A DNA stretch of 64,000 bases. It comes from Datnioides undecimradiatus. Taxonomy: Eukaryota; Chordata; Actinopteri; Lobotiformes; Datnioididae. A program made the translations under genes and the position numbers. The DNA lies in NCBI GenBank assembly GCA_008933995.1, contig WARS01000015.1, forward strand, positions 2,840,173-2,904,172. The letters run 5' to 3'. Below, one piece after another: positions 12,610 to 32,000 of this stretch (position 1 is its first letter; every line of letters starts with the position of its first letter). Under the pieces are notes generated by a model. It was given only the letters and a program-made list of their open reading frames with translations, was not told where the DNA came from and did no database searches.

Positions 12610-12640
12610 CCTTTGGGAGCTTGGACATGAGCCACTGAAG
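12610..12640 (-). CDS. Candidate 31-nt minus-strand microexon
   Basis: On the minus strand, a good polypyrimidine acceptor (ggactttccttttag) precedes a 31-nt segment with a donor of gttagt type. All three frames are open. If joined after the exon at 13703-13650 it keeps phase and would enter the exon at 4678 in phase 0, reading SFSGSCPSSQR. Support is splice-site quality and phase only, and there is room for other exons in between. Confidence 0.2.
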
Positions 12641-13649
12641 CTAAAAGGAAAGTCCAGCTTGTTAGTCACTCACACACAAATCCCTACCAACATCATATAA
12701 CAGGACATGGTGTAAGGAGACAACTCAGTGCATTTATAAATAACAAATGCACACAAATTTAAAACTTTTTTTCAAATAGCAGTGCAGGGTCATGTAAGAA
12801 TCACACTGGATGTGGCTCTGTGCACACACTGTAGCGCCAACCAGTCTTTATCTCTATGCAAACCTGCCCTTGTTATTCCCGTGCAGTGCCAACCTGCCTG
12901 CCTGACAGTGGAGCACAATTCAGCCAGTCTAGTCAGCTCATGTTAAAAGATACATCACTTAGACACACATATATAAATATTAAATAATGTATGGATTTAA
13001 ACCTAGGTGCAAACATTGTATAAACTGATACATGTCCATAATCATTGATATCTGTGTATGTTTAAGTCTGCTGCACAGAAACCTTCTATCTGATATGTGT
13101 ATAGCTATCCTCACTTTAGTGGCAAAAGTGCAAAGTTAAACATCCTGCATCCAGTTTGTATCAAACTTGTCCCTGGAAAACATTGCCCTAAAAGCTGCAG
13201 GCTGTAAATTCACGGCATTCATCATGTGTCTTTACCTCGATTTGTGGCAGAGGTGACCAGAGTTTTCTGCTCGCGCCCACACAGCAACACATATAAGAGG
13301 TAAAACTTCAGAAACAAAGAACTGCCTAGCTAATCGAGCCAAATAGTGTTGTGTGTGTGCATACTTGTGTGTGTATTTGTCTCTTTAGCGGCATCAGCTG
13401 AACTTGGAAGGGGTTATGCCTTCCCTCCTCAGATTTCTCCTCAGGCCCCTCATTTAGTTGTTGCTTGTACTAGCACCTGAGAACAGATTATTGTTTAGGA
13501 GACTTGCAGCAGAACAGGCAGAGTAAGTAGATCTCTTCTTCTCTGCTCAAATCTAATCAAATTTGATGTTTCCAAACACACAGCAGCTGGCTAAAGGCAC
13601 AGCGATGATACCCTAGGAACAAAGCCCACGCTTGTTGTTGGAGACTTAC
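12641..13649. other. Noncoding between candidate minus-strand exons
   Basis: AT-rich DNA with no recognised gene. A 31-nt open minus-strand segment at 13236-13266 has a good donor but a purine-rich, poor acceptor, so it was not accepted. Confidence 0.5.
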
Positions 13650-13703
13650 CTAAGCTTCTCCAATTCCTGCCTCAATTTAGCATTCTCTCCCTGAAGCTTA
13701 AGG
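13650..13703 (-). CDS. Candidate minus-strand coiled-coil exon
   Basis: On the minus strand, the acceptor (ttgttgttttccag) is strong and the donor (TTAG|gtaagt) is close to consensus. The enclosed 54 nt read LKLQGENAKLRQELEKLR, an amphipathic Leu/Lys/Glu/Arg-rich helix with the heptad look of a coiled coil. The exon enters with one base of a split codon and leaves in phase 2. I do not recognise the protein. The combination of two strong splice sites and a coiled-coil frame makes this the best single exon candidate in the left third of the window. Confidence 0.45.
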
Positions 13704-14010
13704 CTGGAAAACAACAAGAAAGCAATTTAACAGCCTGACACTGTGAGTGTGTGCTTAGATGCGTATGTGTATTGCCCTCAAAATTGCTCATGTCTGTTTG
13801 TGGAGCAGACATCCTCTTTGGGCTGATGGGGGCAAGTCTCCCATGGTCCCCTCGATCACTCTACAATAACACAGTAAAGGAAACACAAACAGCCTCTAAA
13901 AATATCTTGGCCCTCTGAAAATATTACTGCATCTCTTTACAAGCATGCATCACAAATACGAGAACAAATATGTGCAGAAGTAAACAATATAATAACAGCA
14001 TCACTATCAC

Positions 14011-14072
14011 CTTGCTCTTCAGAGGTTAGGAGCTTTTCCTGTTGCCTCTGTTCCCTAACTTGTTTGATCATA
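14011..14072 (-). CDS. Candidate minus-strand charged helical exon
   Basis: On the minus strand, an acceptor ending ttttacag precedes 62 nt open in a single frame (MIKQVREQRQQEKLLTSEEQ) and a donor of the form CAAG|gtgata. The peptide is Gln/Glu/Lys/Arg-rich and helix-forming, like the exon at 13703-13650. The phases of the two do not match directly (this one leaves in phase 1, the next enters after phase 2), so at least one more exon of length 1 mod 3 would be needed between them, and I could not find it. Confidence 0.35.
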
Positions 14073-17000
14073 CTGTAAAATACATTTTATTAACACGTTT
14101 AAAGGTGTTAAAAATAGTTGCAGTTGATGTTGAAGATATATACAGAATTAGGTGACGTAGATATGCTACCACCTTTAAGTTTTCATGCATTATTAAAACA
14201 TCATGTGTAATTTCTTTCTTCATGTGAATGAAATAATAGGGGGAAGGGCTGATAGCTTTGATACACTATGTGTACATCCAATGTAGAGATCACTTCACAT
14301 CAGTCAGTGCTGCAAAGGTCCTTTCATCAGTTTGACCTATCCAGCTCTCACTTTCATCTTACGCTAACGAGGGGCTCATTAATTTCTAATCAAAGGATCC
14401 CGATTTACTGCATGTCCATTGAGGATATTCAGCCGTCTATACGCAGAAAGAGGATGGGGTCATCAGATTTTAAACAATGCATGAGCGCTCACCTAAACAC
14501 ACAAGCTGAAGGTGAATCTGTCTCTGAACATTTTGTCCATGTTTTAATCAGATGTATTAAATTCTATACAGGCGAGACTGTGGTGAGGGGAAAAAGGAGA
14601 TGAGGGAGAAAAAGATGGAATGGCATGAAGACTGAAAAGAGAGCTGCTTTGTGTTGAAGCATGGCAAAAAGGTCCCTCAGACACACATCTGGAAAGAAGA
14701 CACTATCTCACTGTGCTAGTGACTCTGTGTATGCGTGTGTGTTTATGTGCACGCGCATGCAGGAATGGCCGTTCCACCACGTTCCAGATAATTCCACACA
14801 CAGGCGAGTCCACACTCTCCTTCTACACTCCCGTCCTAGCTCGACTAACACACCATCGGTCACCCTGGTCTGCGCTTGTGTGTAGCTGCCCAGACTCAGT
14901 GAAACAGACGACTGCGCCTGTCTGTCATAAGCTGTTTAACAAGAAATTCTGCCTCAAGACTCTCAATCTGCAGCTGCTGAGAGCCAGTGGAGCAAACCAC
15001 AAGTTTTATCAGTAAGAAACACATTCAGCCTATCAGCCAAACCAATCACATCTCTATAGATTTCTACCTAGCCTCTAAACTCTAAACCAGAAAAACAGTG
15101 TATAAACGTTGCCATGCTATTGTAGCGACGGATTACCAAAAGAATTTCTGTGAGAAATTGAGTTACTGGACGATATGATAATCTAATCAACATCAGTGTT
15201 GGTCTGTTATTACTAGTATCCAATTAATGTAGAGTGTTATCATGTGTTCCCATTTGCCTTCAGCATGAGATGGTGGAAATAAAAATGAGGTGAACAGGAA
15301 AATATGTATAAAGTTAAATCACGTAGAAATTTGTGTCCTCACGGAGACCAGAACAATAACTTTGATGAGAAGTGGGTTTTTTTGAGCTAAAATACTACTG
15401 ATGATATCTGCAGTATAATAAAGTAGCACGCAAACAGTAAAGTCATTGTTCGTTGCTCTCATACATACAAAAACATGACAGTACAGGGAGGTCTGCAGCA
15501 TTGATTGGTTTTATTGAAAAGATCTATTTTGTCACATGATCAGCATGTATGTGTTTGATGTCTGACAGGGCAGCATGGTGAAATAACAAATCCACTGGTT
15601 GAGTTAACACTGCACGGCCAACGACGTTACTGCTCTCTTACACTCAAACTGCGCCTGTTACGAACACTATGTCTGCCTCACAAAGGCACTTCAGCTCAAA
15701 CAAAGGACCAGGTGCACATACAGGAGGAAAATTATTCAGTTCCAGTACTTGACTTAAACCAGAGACAACAAAGGTTTATATGAGACAAAAGACAGCAGTT
15801 TGGCAGCTAACGTAATCCACCAGTGTCACAGTGCCATCTAGCTTTTAAAGTATGAATTGCAAAGAGATCTTCTGAAGTTAAGTACTAACAACTAACACTA
15901 AATTAAATATTTTTTAAGCTGTAAAACCAATAATAATGTTGTAACTAATTGATAGGATGACACATTGTATCTAAGTTTGGGAGTAAAGTGCAGAATCATT
16001 TGGAATTAAGTCAATAGCCCTGTAATACAGACTACCACTAAGGCGTCTGGTATTTAATATATTTCTTAAATAAAAACACAAACCTTCAGCTCAATGTTTA
16101 TTTTGAGGTTAGTTTGCGGTTTGGTTTTGTATTAGTTGCATAAAACTGTAATACGTCAGATGTATTTTATTTTGTTCAGTGGTTGTCTATAAATAGGAGT
16201 GCAGATGTGTGTTTTACTACCCAAGACACACCTGCTGCAGCCATTAATGCACACAACACACTGCAGTGACACAAGTTAACAGACAGGAGCACTGAGTGGT
16301 CACAGGCACAGAAAACAACCATGACGCAGTGCCGGGAGTGTGAATAACTGACTGAAACAAACATTCATGAGACCTGCAGAACACTTACTGACATGAAGTG
16401 ACTCACACAGAGCTCATGCTCTCACTGTTGCTCTCTGCTCTGCTATTTGTCTCCTGAAATACACTTACAATGTTTTTGTAATTCAATAAGTATTAATAAA
16501 ACAGGCAAAGTAAGTAATCCAAGGTAATATCATGCAAATGTCAGTAAAACACCTCTGCTTAATTTGTGCACATGTACGTTTAATTACACATGCACACACA
16601 CAACCCAGCATGCCTGTCCTCTCTTTGGACACAGGCACTTGCTGAACCGCAGAATGTTAAATAAACCAATGGAGGAATTCCACTGAGTCAACACGGCCAG
16701 TGGAAGTGGAGAGACTGTGTGTTTGAGAGTGTATGTGTGAGTGTGTGCGTGTGTGTGCTGGGAGCAGAACAGAGTGGTGTCTGTCACAGGGCAGTCCTGA
16801 GTAAACACACGCACACACACATACACACACACACACACACTCACTCTGTTTAGAACCTACCTGCCTGTGGAATGAACAGAATCCAGCTGCTATGGCAACA
16901 GAAACCTACCAATAAATCTCTGTTAAACACCTTTTATCTCTCCCTCTCTGTACCTAACACATACACACACCTGACCTCCAGATTTCACCGGGATGATGCA

Positions 17001-18500
17001 GTGTTTCCTGTACCATCACTTTAGATATATTTCTTTCATTTTATGATACGATATGGTCTGCTTTATTGTCCCTGAGGGGAGCTCGTTTTGGACTCACAGC
17101 ACTGCAAATCTATCATGGTTAGCAATAAAACGCAAAAGTCAATAGATCAGCCAACTATCAAAGAAATAATACCAAACACATCCACAATAAATAACAACAC
17201 GGGACATGTTCAAACACATAACCGCAAATAATTTTATCCTCTACACCACAACTCATTTATAAGACTTTCTCACAGCACCAGTACGTAAGCAGCTGCATTA
17301 AATTAACTCATCATTCCTTTGTTGTTGTTGTTTACACCTGTGCTTTTCCTTCGTTGGAAAAAGTTATCTTTAGCTTTGAATTATTTAGTTGTCAGAAGCC
17401 ACAATAGTTTTTAACAATTGTTGTGTAACTTTATGTTGTTTACCAAGAGTTGGGCAAACATAATCTCAACAGTGGTGACTGTAATCCCTTATATTTTTTG
17501 TGATTGGTGACTGGTGAAATCCAAGAAACAATTCTGATTAATAGGTACACAGGTACACTGCACATTCTTAGTTACTTACTAGTTAGACCTGTGCTCAGGT
17601 TGAAGGTTGGTGAAGCTATACATGGGATCACTAAAATAAATGCATCACCAGAATATATGGATATTACACGCTAACTGGTGCAATATGAGTGAGGTAGATG
17701 TCAGGCCAGCACGGTTAATACACACCAACACCATAATGAGAAGAGGTCTAATCAGGCAGCAAGTGAAAACACCTGTGTGTGGGTGTATATTGGGTAAGGA
17801 CTTTAATATTTGTCTATTACTTTGTAATATGTTTACACTGAGAAGGAGACAAAATAAAGTATACTCAAAAAGTCAGCATGTAAACTAGAAACCCTTTTAA
17901 TTGCAAACAACAACAGCCCTCGCTGTAACTGTGAGCTGTAGAGTCACAATTATTGTCCATAATTTAATTCATAATTTAATTTTTTATTAAATGGAGGAAC
18001 TACACAGCGCATAGATGGAAAAAATGGCAGTGGCGCTTTTATGGCTTTTTTTTGTCAGTGAACACATATTGTATCGTAGTTTAAAAATGATGAAATACGT
18101 TTATTTGTTGTATACTGCGTACTTTAGTATAATAGACACATAGTACAAGACACATAGTGTAATAGAAGAGCATTTTACAATAAGACATGCTGATTTGTCA
18201 TGGCAGGTAAAACATAGGTGGAATTCACAGTAACAGCGGCTCAAATTAATCAACGCAATACAGTAATCAATCGTGATTACTTACATCCGTGTCAAGTAAA
18301 AATCACTATGAAATAGTGAATTGTATTATGACTTCCAAATTCGCAACTTCACCACTAGGCGGTAGTAAGTAGTCCATCAAATCACAAATGGTGTTAACAC
18401 TATATTTTCTTTATATTATTCCATTTCATCAACGCACTACGCTTAAACTTTACATATTTTTGCTTATTTGTGTTTTGTAAAATAATGAGTCGTATTCACT
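14073..18500. other. Noncoding DNA between candidate minus-strand exons and riok2
   Basis: No recognised gene. It is AT-rich with a CA-rich stretch near 16803-16840. A fragment at about 17060-17110 reading 'ctttattgtccctgagggga' resembles a common fish interspersed repeat. A 26-nt minus-strand open segment at 16861-16886 with plausible splice sites is too short to support. If the minus-strand gene is real, its 5' end should lie here. Confidence 0.5.
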
Positions 18501-18516
18501 GTTTATTCGTACGTCG

Positions 18517-18600
18517 AGATGACGTTAAACGTAAAAATGAAGTGACGTCCTCTCCTATTCCATCGGACTTCCGCCCTGCACGTGTGTTTACTAAAAATGT
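18517..18600 (+). promoter_or_regulatory. riok2: riok2 promoter: CRE-like, ETS-like and E-box sites, no TATA
   Basis: Within 145 bases upstream of the riok2 start are a TGACGTTA (about 18520), a TGACGTCC (18543-18550), an ACTTCCG that is the reverse of an ETS core (18567-18573) and a palindromic CACGTG (18579-18584). No TATA box is seen. This pattern is typical of housekeeping promoters, which fits a ribosome-biogenesis gene. Site function is inferred from motif identity only. Confidence 0.5.
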
Positions 18601-18660
18601 GGACAACTGAGCCTCACAAGTAATAGTAGGAAAGTTGTAAACACACTAATTGTTTGAAAC

Positions 18661-22483
<3,823 letters not shown>

Positions 22484-22762
22484 ATGGGACTGCAGCGATG
22501 GACAGACAGAGTTCATGTTCACATGCTTTTTGTTTGGTTAACATGCATGCTGCATGGTTCCTCTGCTCCCTTGTCTGGAGAGTTGAAAACGCATGGTGGA
22601 AAAACTCTGCCTGCAGAAATCAACTTTGGCATACTGTCATGGCGAATACACAAGAGATGATCACTAAAACGTCTCTTTTTCTATTCAAACTGCAGTGAAA
22701 TATCATGTTTTAAACAGTCAAATGTAAATATCAACTGCTTATTTTAATGAATCCATGGGATA

Positions 22763-22768
22763 ATTAAA
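22763..22768 (+). terminator. riok2: Likely riok2 polyadenylation signal (ATTAAA)
   Basis: ATTAAA lies 280 bases downstream of the riok2 stop, followed by a GT/T-rich stretch, implying a short 3' UTR. Confidence 0.5.
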
Positions 22769-22789
22769 CCATTTATATGTAATTGATAA

Positions 22790-24033
22790 AGTGTGGGGGT
22801 TTTTTGTTCATTCAGAAGAATGGTTAAAGTTTCATTTGCATCATTCAGTACCATCTTTTGATCAGTGTTCTCATATCACCCACCATAAACACTCCAGAAG
22901 AAAGAAACCCCAAAGTAACTTTTGCTTATTGTAGTTTCAAGTTCATTTTGGGTCTGAGTATGATGCTGACAGAGTGACTAATGTGGGTGTGGATTCAAGA
23001 TTCAAACACAATGCAAGTTCATGGAGAGCTTTTGTTTAAGTTAAACTCCCTCGGTTCAAAGGTCCACAGCTATTATGGTAATTTGAATAGCTCGCTACAT
23101 CCACCCTCCAAGCAACCAATCAAAAAAGCAGAGACTGACACAAGCATGTGGGAACATACATGCTCCAGAAGGCACCAATACATTAAGCATGAAAAGTAGA
23201 GGAAATAGACATGTATGTTCCTCTTCAACACACTGGCCCAGCTAAGTATATATAATGAGGCATGGCATGTAAAAGATGAGAGAGCAGAGGACCTGGGAGC
23301 TAAGAAACTTGTGCTTTCTCAGAATTTGGTTCATTTATGTGTAAGAGGCTTTCAGGGAGCGGGTGAATTCAGACCTGAACAATGGCCATTCATATTGAAG
23401 AGGGTGAATGGAGCTCAGACCCTGGGCTCCATGGCCTCAAATTAGTATGTGAAGTCAAAAGTATCCCACCCCCACTTCATCTTAGACACAACATGTTGGG
23501 TAGAATTTGTCCTAAAGATGCTGGATAATGAGGGCACGTGATATGAATAGAAGCACCTGGTAATATGCAGTTCATATTTTTCCTGTTCCACAGTGACAGT
23601 GTTGGTGCGCCGTCTGTGGTTCAACTTGGCAACTTTGTGCAGGTCTTTAACTGGCTGTCTCTGCTGAGGGATTAGCCAGCTGCACAGCCTGAGGGGAGGG
23701 GCTCAGCATTCCAGCTCTGCACCTCTGTGTGTGTGTGTGCATGTGTAGAGAGAGAGGGGCCCTCTGAGCTAATTGGCAGCAAGGGTGACAAAGGTGGTTC
23801 GCTTCAAAAGAGAAACCCTGGTGAGATGTTCACACAGGAGAAGGGGAGGAGGGCTGAAAGGGAGTTTAGGAGGTGGAGAAAGCGAGTTTTGGGGGTGGCT
23901 TTCAGATGTTGAGTTTACTTCTTGTGATGTTCCCATCCTGAGGTGCAATGATGGTGATGGTTGCTCATTTCTGGAGTCGTTTGTGTTGTTTTGATGGACC
24001 AGTTTGATGACCAGTAAGTCGACTGAATGTGTC
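22790..24033. other. riok2-lix1 intergenic region with lix1 5' flank
   Basis: No coding exon is seen. A GC-richer stretch with GGGGAGGGG (about 23691-23702) and a TG run near 23728 precede lix1. The lix1 transcription start was not located. Confidence 0.5.
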
Positions 24034-24066
24034 TGAGGCATCTTTGGAGGAAAACGCTGGACAAAG

Positions 24067-27441
<3,375 letters not shown>

Positions 27442-27603
27442 ATCAGAAGGTAGAGGATAGATGTTAAAAATTGTCACTTGACTATGTGAAAGAGCAAAAA
27501 GCCTGTCAAGATGTGACACCTGTTTAAGAATGCAGACAGTGTCGAGTGTGGTCATGATCTTTAGGTTTTCTGTAAATACTGGTCTTATTGTGTTCATGTG
27601 TGT

Positions 27604-27609
27604 ATTAAA
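27604..27609 (+). terminator. lix1: Likely lix1 polyadenylation signal (ATTAAA)
   Basis: ATTAAA 163 bases after the lix1 stop, followed by a TG/T-rich segment (tgttttgtggtatatttg). Confidence 0.5.
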
Positions 27610-27639
27610 GATGTTTTGTGGTATATTTGCAACCTTTAC

Positions 27640-28470
27640 TTACGGCTTTCATGTGATTTTAATGAATTGGTAGGAAATGTAGGTGAATTGTAGCAGTAAT
27701 TATCTATCTTTTCTTGTATGAAGAGCACTCTACTTTACTTCCTTTGCTTGTATGTTCAGATACATTGGTTGAGAAGTGCAACGTGTCATGTGGATGGTTA
27801 GTTTAAAACTCAATAGCCAATCCGTGACACTGACTGTGAGTGTGACACAATTTTATTTAATAATGTTGGAGAGCAGCTAAATAATGAATGCACTCTGGTT
27901 CTAACAAGAAGATTACTGTAGCATATGATAGCATGTCTGGTCACATCAACAACAGCTATGTATTATATAGTACAATTAAGAGCCATCATTTACTCTGTTT
28001 ATCATGTTAAAATGCATACAGGCCTAGAGCATTATTTGTCTTAAGTTTGGTTGGACCAGACAAGTTGCATTTTAAAGGGGGATTGTAAAAAATATAATCA
28101 TGGACATTTGTAAATAAATACTTTTTGTTACTCTAAGACCTGATTAAGCACTTATATGAAACCTGTCAAATATCAAATCTGTAATCGATTCTAGACTATA
28201 TAATTTTATAATTTAGAAACGGCAAACTGAAAGATCATCAAATTACTTGTGTATTTGTGTTGTGTTAAATTTGTTCTCAGATTTTTCCCTTAAAAGAGAT
28301 CCAGGATGACTAATAATTATGTAATTAAATACTAAATTTTTAAAAATCATCTTGAAACAATTGAAACTATTTTTTCATAATAAGTATTGTAAAATATTTT
28401 TGGATAATACTAGTTTGATATTTTAAAAACCGGTTGTCCTACTTTTGTCAAACCTGGCTTTCCGTAGAGA
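27640..28470. other. lix1-epg5 intergenic AT-rich DNA
   Basis: AT-rich DNA without ORFs or recognisable repeats. It gives way to the more GC-balanced epg5 5' flank near 28470. Confidence 0.5.
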
Positions 28471-28479
28471 GGTGGAGTA

Positions 28480-28489
28480 GTCACGTGAT
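28480..28489 (+). promoter_or_regulatory. epg5: CLEAR-like E-box (GTCACGTGAT) upstream of epg5
   Basis: GTCACGTGAT matches 9 of 10 positions of the CLEAR consensus GTCACGTGAC bound by TFEB/TFE3 at autophagy and lysosome genes. It lies 608-617 bases upstream of the epg5 ATG, in the 5' flank before the start region. Binding is inferred from the motif. Confidence 0.45.
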
Positions 28490-29096
28490 CAAAGATTGTG
28501 ATCGCTGAGTTCCTGGAACAAACAAAACAAATGACAGCTGGCGAGCGAGCAGGGTTGGCAAGGCATGCTGGCGTGTTGAAATCTTGTTCAGTTAACATTT
28601 GCAAGAATACGAAAAATCCATCAAATGCTGCTGAATAAATTACAAAGGACAAAGACAACGTAACGAGCTAACAGCTATGCGTTAGCTTAGCCTAGTCAGG
28701 TTAGAGCGTTTCCAATTATATAGCTAGCAAAGTGGAGTTCTGTCAGCGAAGAATGGTTTCGTTTTCCAAAAATGTACTCTCTAGATGTTATGTCTGCGCT
28801 TAGAGACATGTTAGAGAGACGTTTGCTATCCTGACAACGACTTCTCTCAACGGTCATACAAGAATGTTTTGTTTACAACCCGCGACAAGTGTTTATCTTG
28901 ACAACACAACCAGCCACTAGCTGCTTATCGCAGGCTAGACCTCGTTAGCTGTCCCAACAAATGATAGCTGTTTTTGTGTGTCTAGTTTACGTATGAGGAC
29001 TGTTCGTTTTCAGTTGTTGGGCGTCGTTTCCGACAGGAAACACATCAGTCAGCTGTTTGTCAATGTGATCTAAAGTGCTGTGAGCGGATACTAAAG

Positions 29097-32000
29097 ATGG
29101 AGGCTGTAAGACCAAAGAAGACCAAGACGAAAACCAGCGGAAAATCTCAGGTGATTAAATTACGTCCTTTATACTTTCATATATTTATGTTCTTTTCTTA
29201 TTGAGGTCACAGGTAGAAAGCCCTGTACAACAAGGACTGGTCTTGAGGCAGGACAAGTCTGTTCTCACCACTGTCGGCAATTCGGAGAAAGGTGGAGGAA
29301 ATTCGTAAACCTCAAAAACATAAAAACAAACGAATAAAATCCTGTCTTTAAATGACAGACCTAATCAAAGCTAGTCACTGGGACATTGCACGTTTGACTA
29401 CATTCTTTGTAATGTCTGCTCTTTGGTCACATGTCCTTTGTCACATGTAGAAAATTACAGTCATGGTTGTTAACTAAAGATAATTTGTTGTTTGTCATTT
29501 GTTTTAGCTGGTCAGGAAGCAGAAGCAGGCAGAGGAAGACAAAAGAGCCACAGCTCCCTCAGCTGTTTGTGAAGAGACCTCCACCTCAGGCTTCACCGAC
29601 ATTCCTCTCAGCCTGCCATATCAGGAGCAAGAGGAGGCGCAGCTAGAACCTGTTCAGCCCCCTGAGGTCACAGTAGAGTCATCACATCTGCCTGCTGAGA
29701 AACAGCAGACATCCTCATCACATACCTCATCCACATCAGTGTTGAAGACTTCACAGTCAACTCTGACATCACATGATGCAGAGCATCCGAAAGAGTCAAA
29801 AGCGGAGGATGACGATGGAGTTGCAACTCAAGGGGCTGAGCTTAAAGTTGAAGCACAGACCACTGAGTTGGGAAAAGAGACACAGCCATGGAATCAGCCT
29901 TGTGTTTCAACCCAGTTTCAGATCCCAAATGCCCCGAGTGCCCCCACACTGTACCCCTCTCTTCCAACCCTGGAGATGGGTCCTGTGATACAGCTCTGTG
30001 AGGAAGCTGTGAAAAACAGGGAAAAAGGACCTGCAGTGTTGGCACTTCCTGAGCAGGAATCTTCCCCTCCAAGTTTACAGCCCCTGGAGTCTGTAGCTGA
30101 GCTTTCTAGGAGCAAGCTTTACCCAGAATTACCCAAGACAGCGCCAGAAATCCAGGTAATTTTATAAAATGAGATAACACTAGTTATATTATCAGTGCAG
30201 CCGGGGGTTTGTTTTTAAATGGAAAAAGATTTGTGTAATAACTTATTATTGTACATGCACTTTGTTTGCAGTGTAACACTACAGCAGTGGAAGGTCATCA
30301 ATGTCTGTCCCCTTGAACAATTACATTTGAATTGCTGTTCTTATCACAAGCTTAATTGTTATCAAGTAATTTTACTAGAGCAACTGCACATGAATTTATT
30401 ATATCAGCAAACTTTTCAACCAAACTTAAACCGCACACAGTATATTTCCTTTAGGTAGGTAACTGTTGTAAGATTATGGTTATTGTACTGTGAGGACCTA
30501 GCTTCAATCTATTTACATGTTTAACTTGATTATAGGTGATTAGACTGCTCTAGCTTAGTATCACTGACTTTCTGACTTTGTAAGTTTTCTTTTCAAAAAG
30601 TCTCCATCTTCCAATATTATTTCAAGTCAAATACATACATTTGGTTAAAAGTATTGTAGTATTTGACTTTGGCAATTCCAGATAATAACATAGGTATTAA
30701 GTGACTAAGTTCAGTATGTGATGCATCATAACGTGAGATGACCTCTCTCTCAATGATCCTCTTCTTCAGCCATTCACAATGGAGCAGCTGAGCGTCTGGG
30801 AGCCAGGCGGAGGTTTGAGGACTTGGTTAGAGGGTGTTGAAGTGTGTGCAGCCCAGTTTTGTGCTCTAGCCCGACAGGAGAACCATGAACTGACCGAACT
30901 GTTGCAGAACTACTGGCGCTGTCGTAGACAGCTGACCCAGTCACACACACAGCTACATACACAGTCCTCTGACTGTAAGAGCACGCAGAATCGTCTCTGG
31001 AGCTTCAGAGATGAACAGCTTACACTTCAGGTGTGTTAGTTCAAACAAAAAGCAGAATCATAATGCATAGAGAAAAACATGAAGGAATGTCTTTTTGCTT
31101 TAAGGTTATATTTAATGTAATCCCTTCCCTACAGGGTGTGTGTGCAGATCAGTCTAAGGTGTGTGGGTACCACCGTTTCCAGCAGGCAGAGTTCAGTCAG
31201 AGTGTGCTGGCTGAGCTGAGGAGACTGTTCGAAGCTCGCAGTGAGCTGCTTCATCAGAAGGTGGCGCTACATGCATACACGGCTCTGCTGTCACGTCTCC
31301 AGGTGGAATCCTACCTATATCGCCTACTAAAAGGTGACAGACTTGTAAAATATACTTACTCTGAAATGGCCACAACATGCATGTGTCATATTAATATTAG
31401 TATGTGGTCTACATCAGTTCTGTGTTTGCTTGTTTTTGTTATCAGACTGTTCAGGCAACCAAACCCAGCCTTGTTCACTCCAACCTTTAAAAGAGGCCAT
31501 CGGCGTCCTGTTTAGCTTCACACGCAGAGTCCTAGATGACACACAGTTTCAAACAGACATCCATCTATGGCTGGACAGACTGGTATAAATACATGCACGT
31601 TGCAACAGCTTTCTTTCTCCATTGTGCATCTGTTCGGATTTGTTGTTTAGTTTCCTCACATGGCTCTGGTTCTTCTCCAGGTGGCAGTCCTGCTGCATGT
31701 TGGAGGGTCAGGGGAGCACCTGTACCTGCTGTGCCATCTTCTGTGCTGCCCTGCCGGAGTTGGCAAGTGGGCAGCATCGTTCCTGCAGGTTAGTTAGGGA
31801 CACAGACCTTCATATATTGTTGTTATGTCAGTGGTTATACAATATACAGACTGGAGTTTTCTTTTGAATTCATCCTTCAGATCCAAGTTTGGGGGACCAC
31901 CTGTGGAGTGCAGCACTTTATGCAAGCACTGGCCATCCTTATGTCACCTGCCAGGTAAACACAAGAGCCCTTTAGCAATTAATCTTCCTTCTCAACGGAG

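Noticed and set aside
13236-13266. 31-nt minus-strand exon candidate
   Set aside because: The donor is good but the acceptor is purine-rich, and including it breaks the phase that otherwise links neighbouring candidates.
13811-13858. Possible missing exon between the two coiled-coil candidates
   Set aside because: No donor gives the required length of 1 mod 3, and the nearest acceptor produces an immediate stop.
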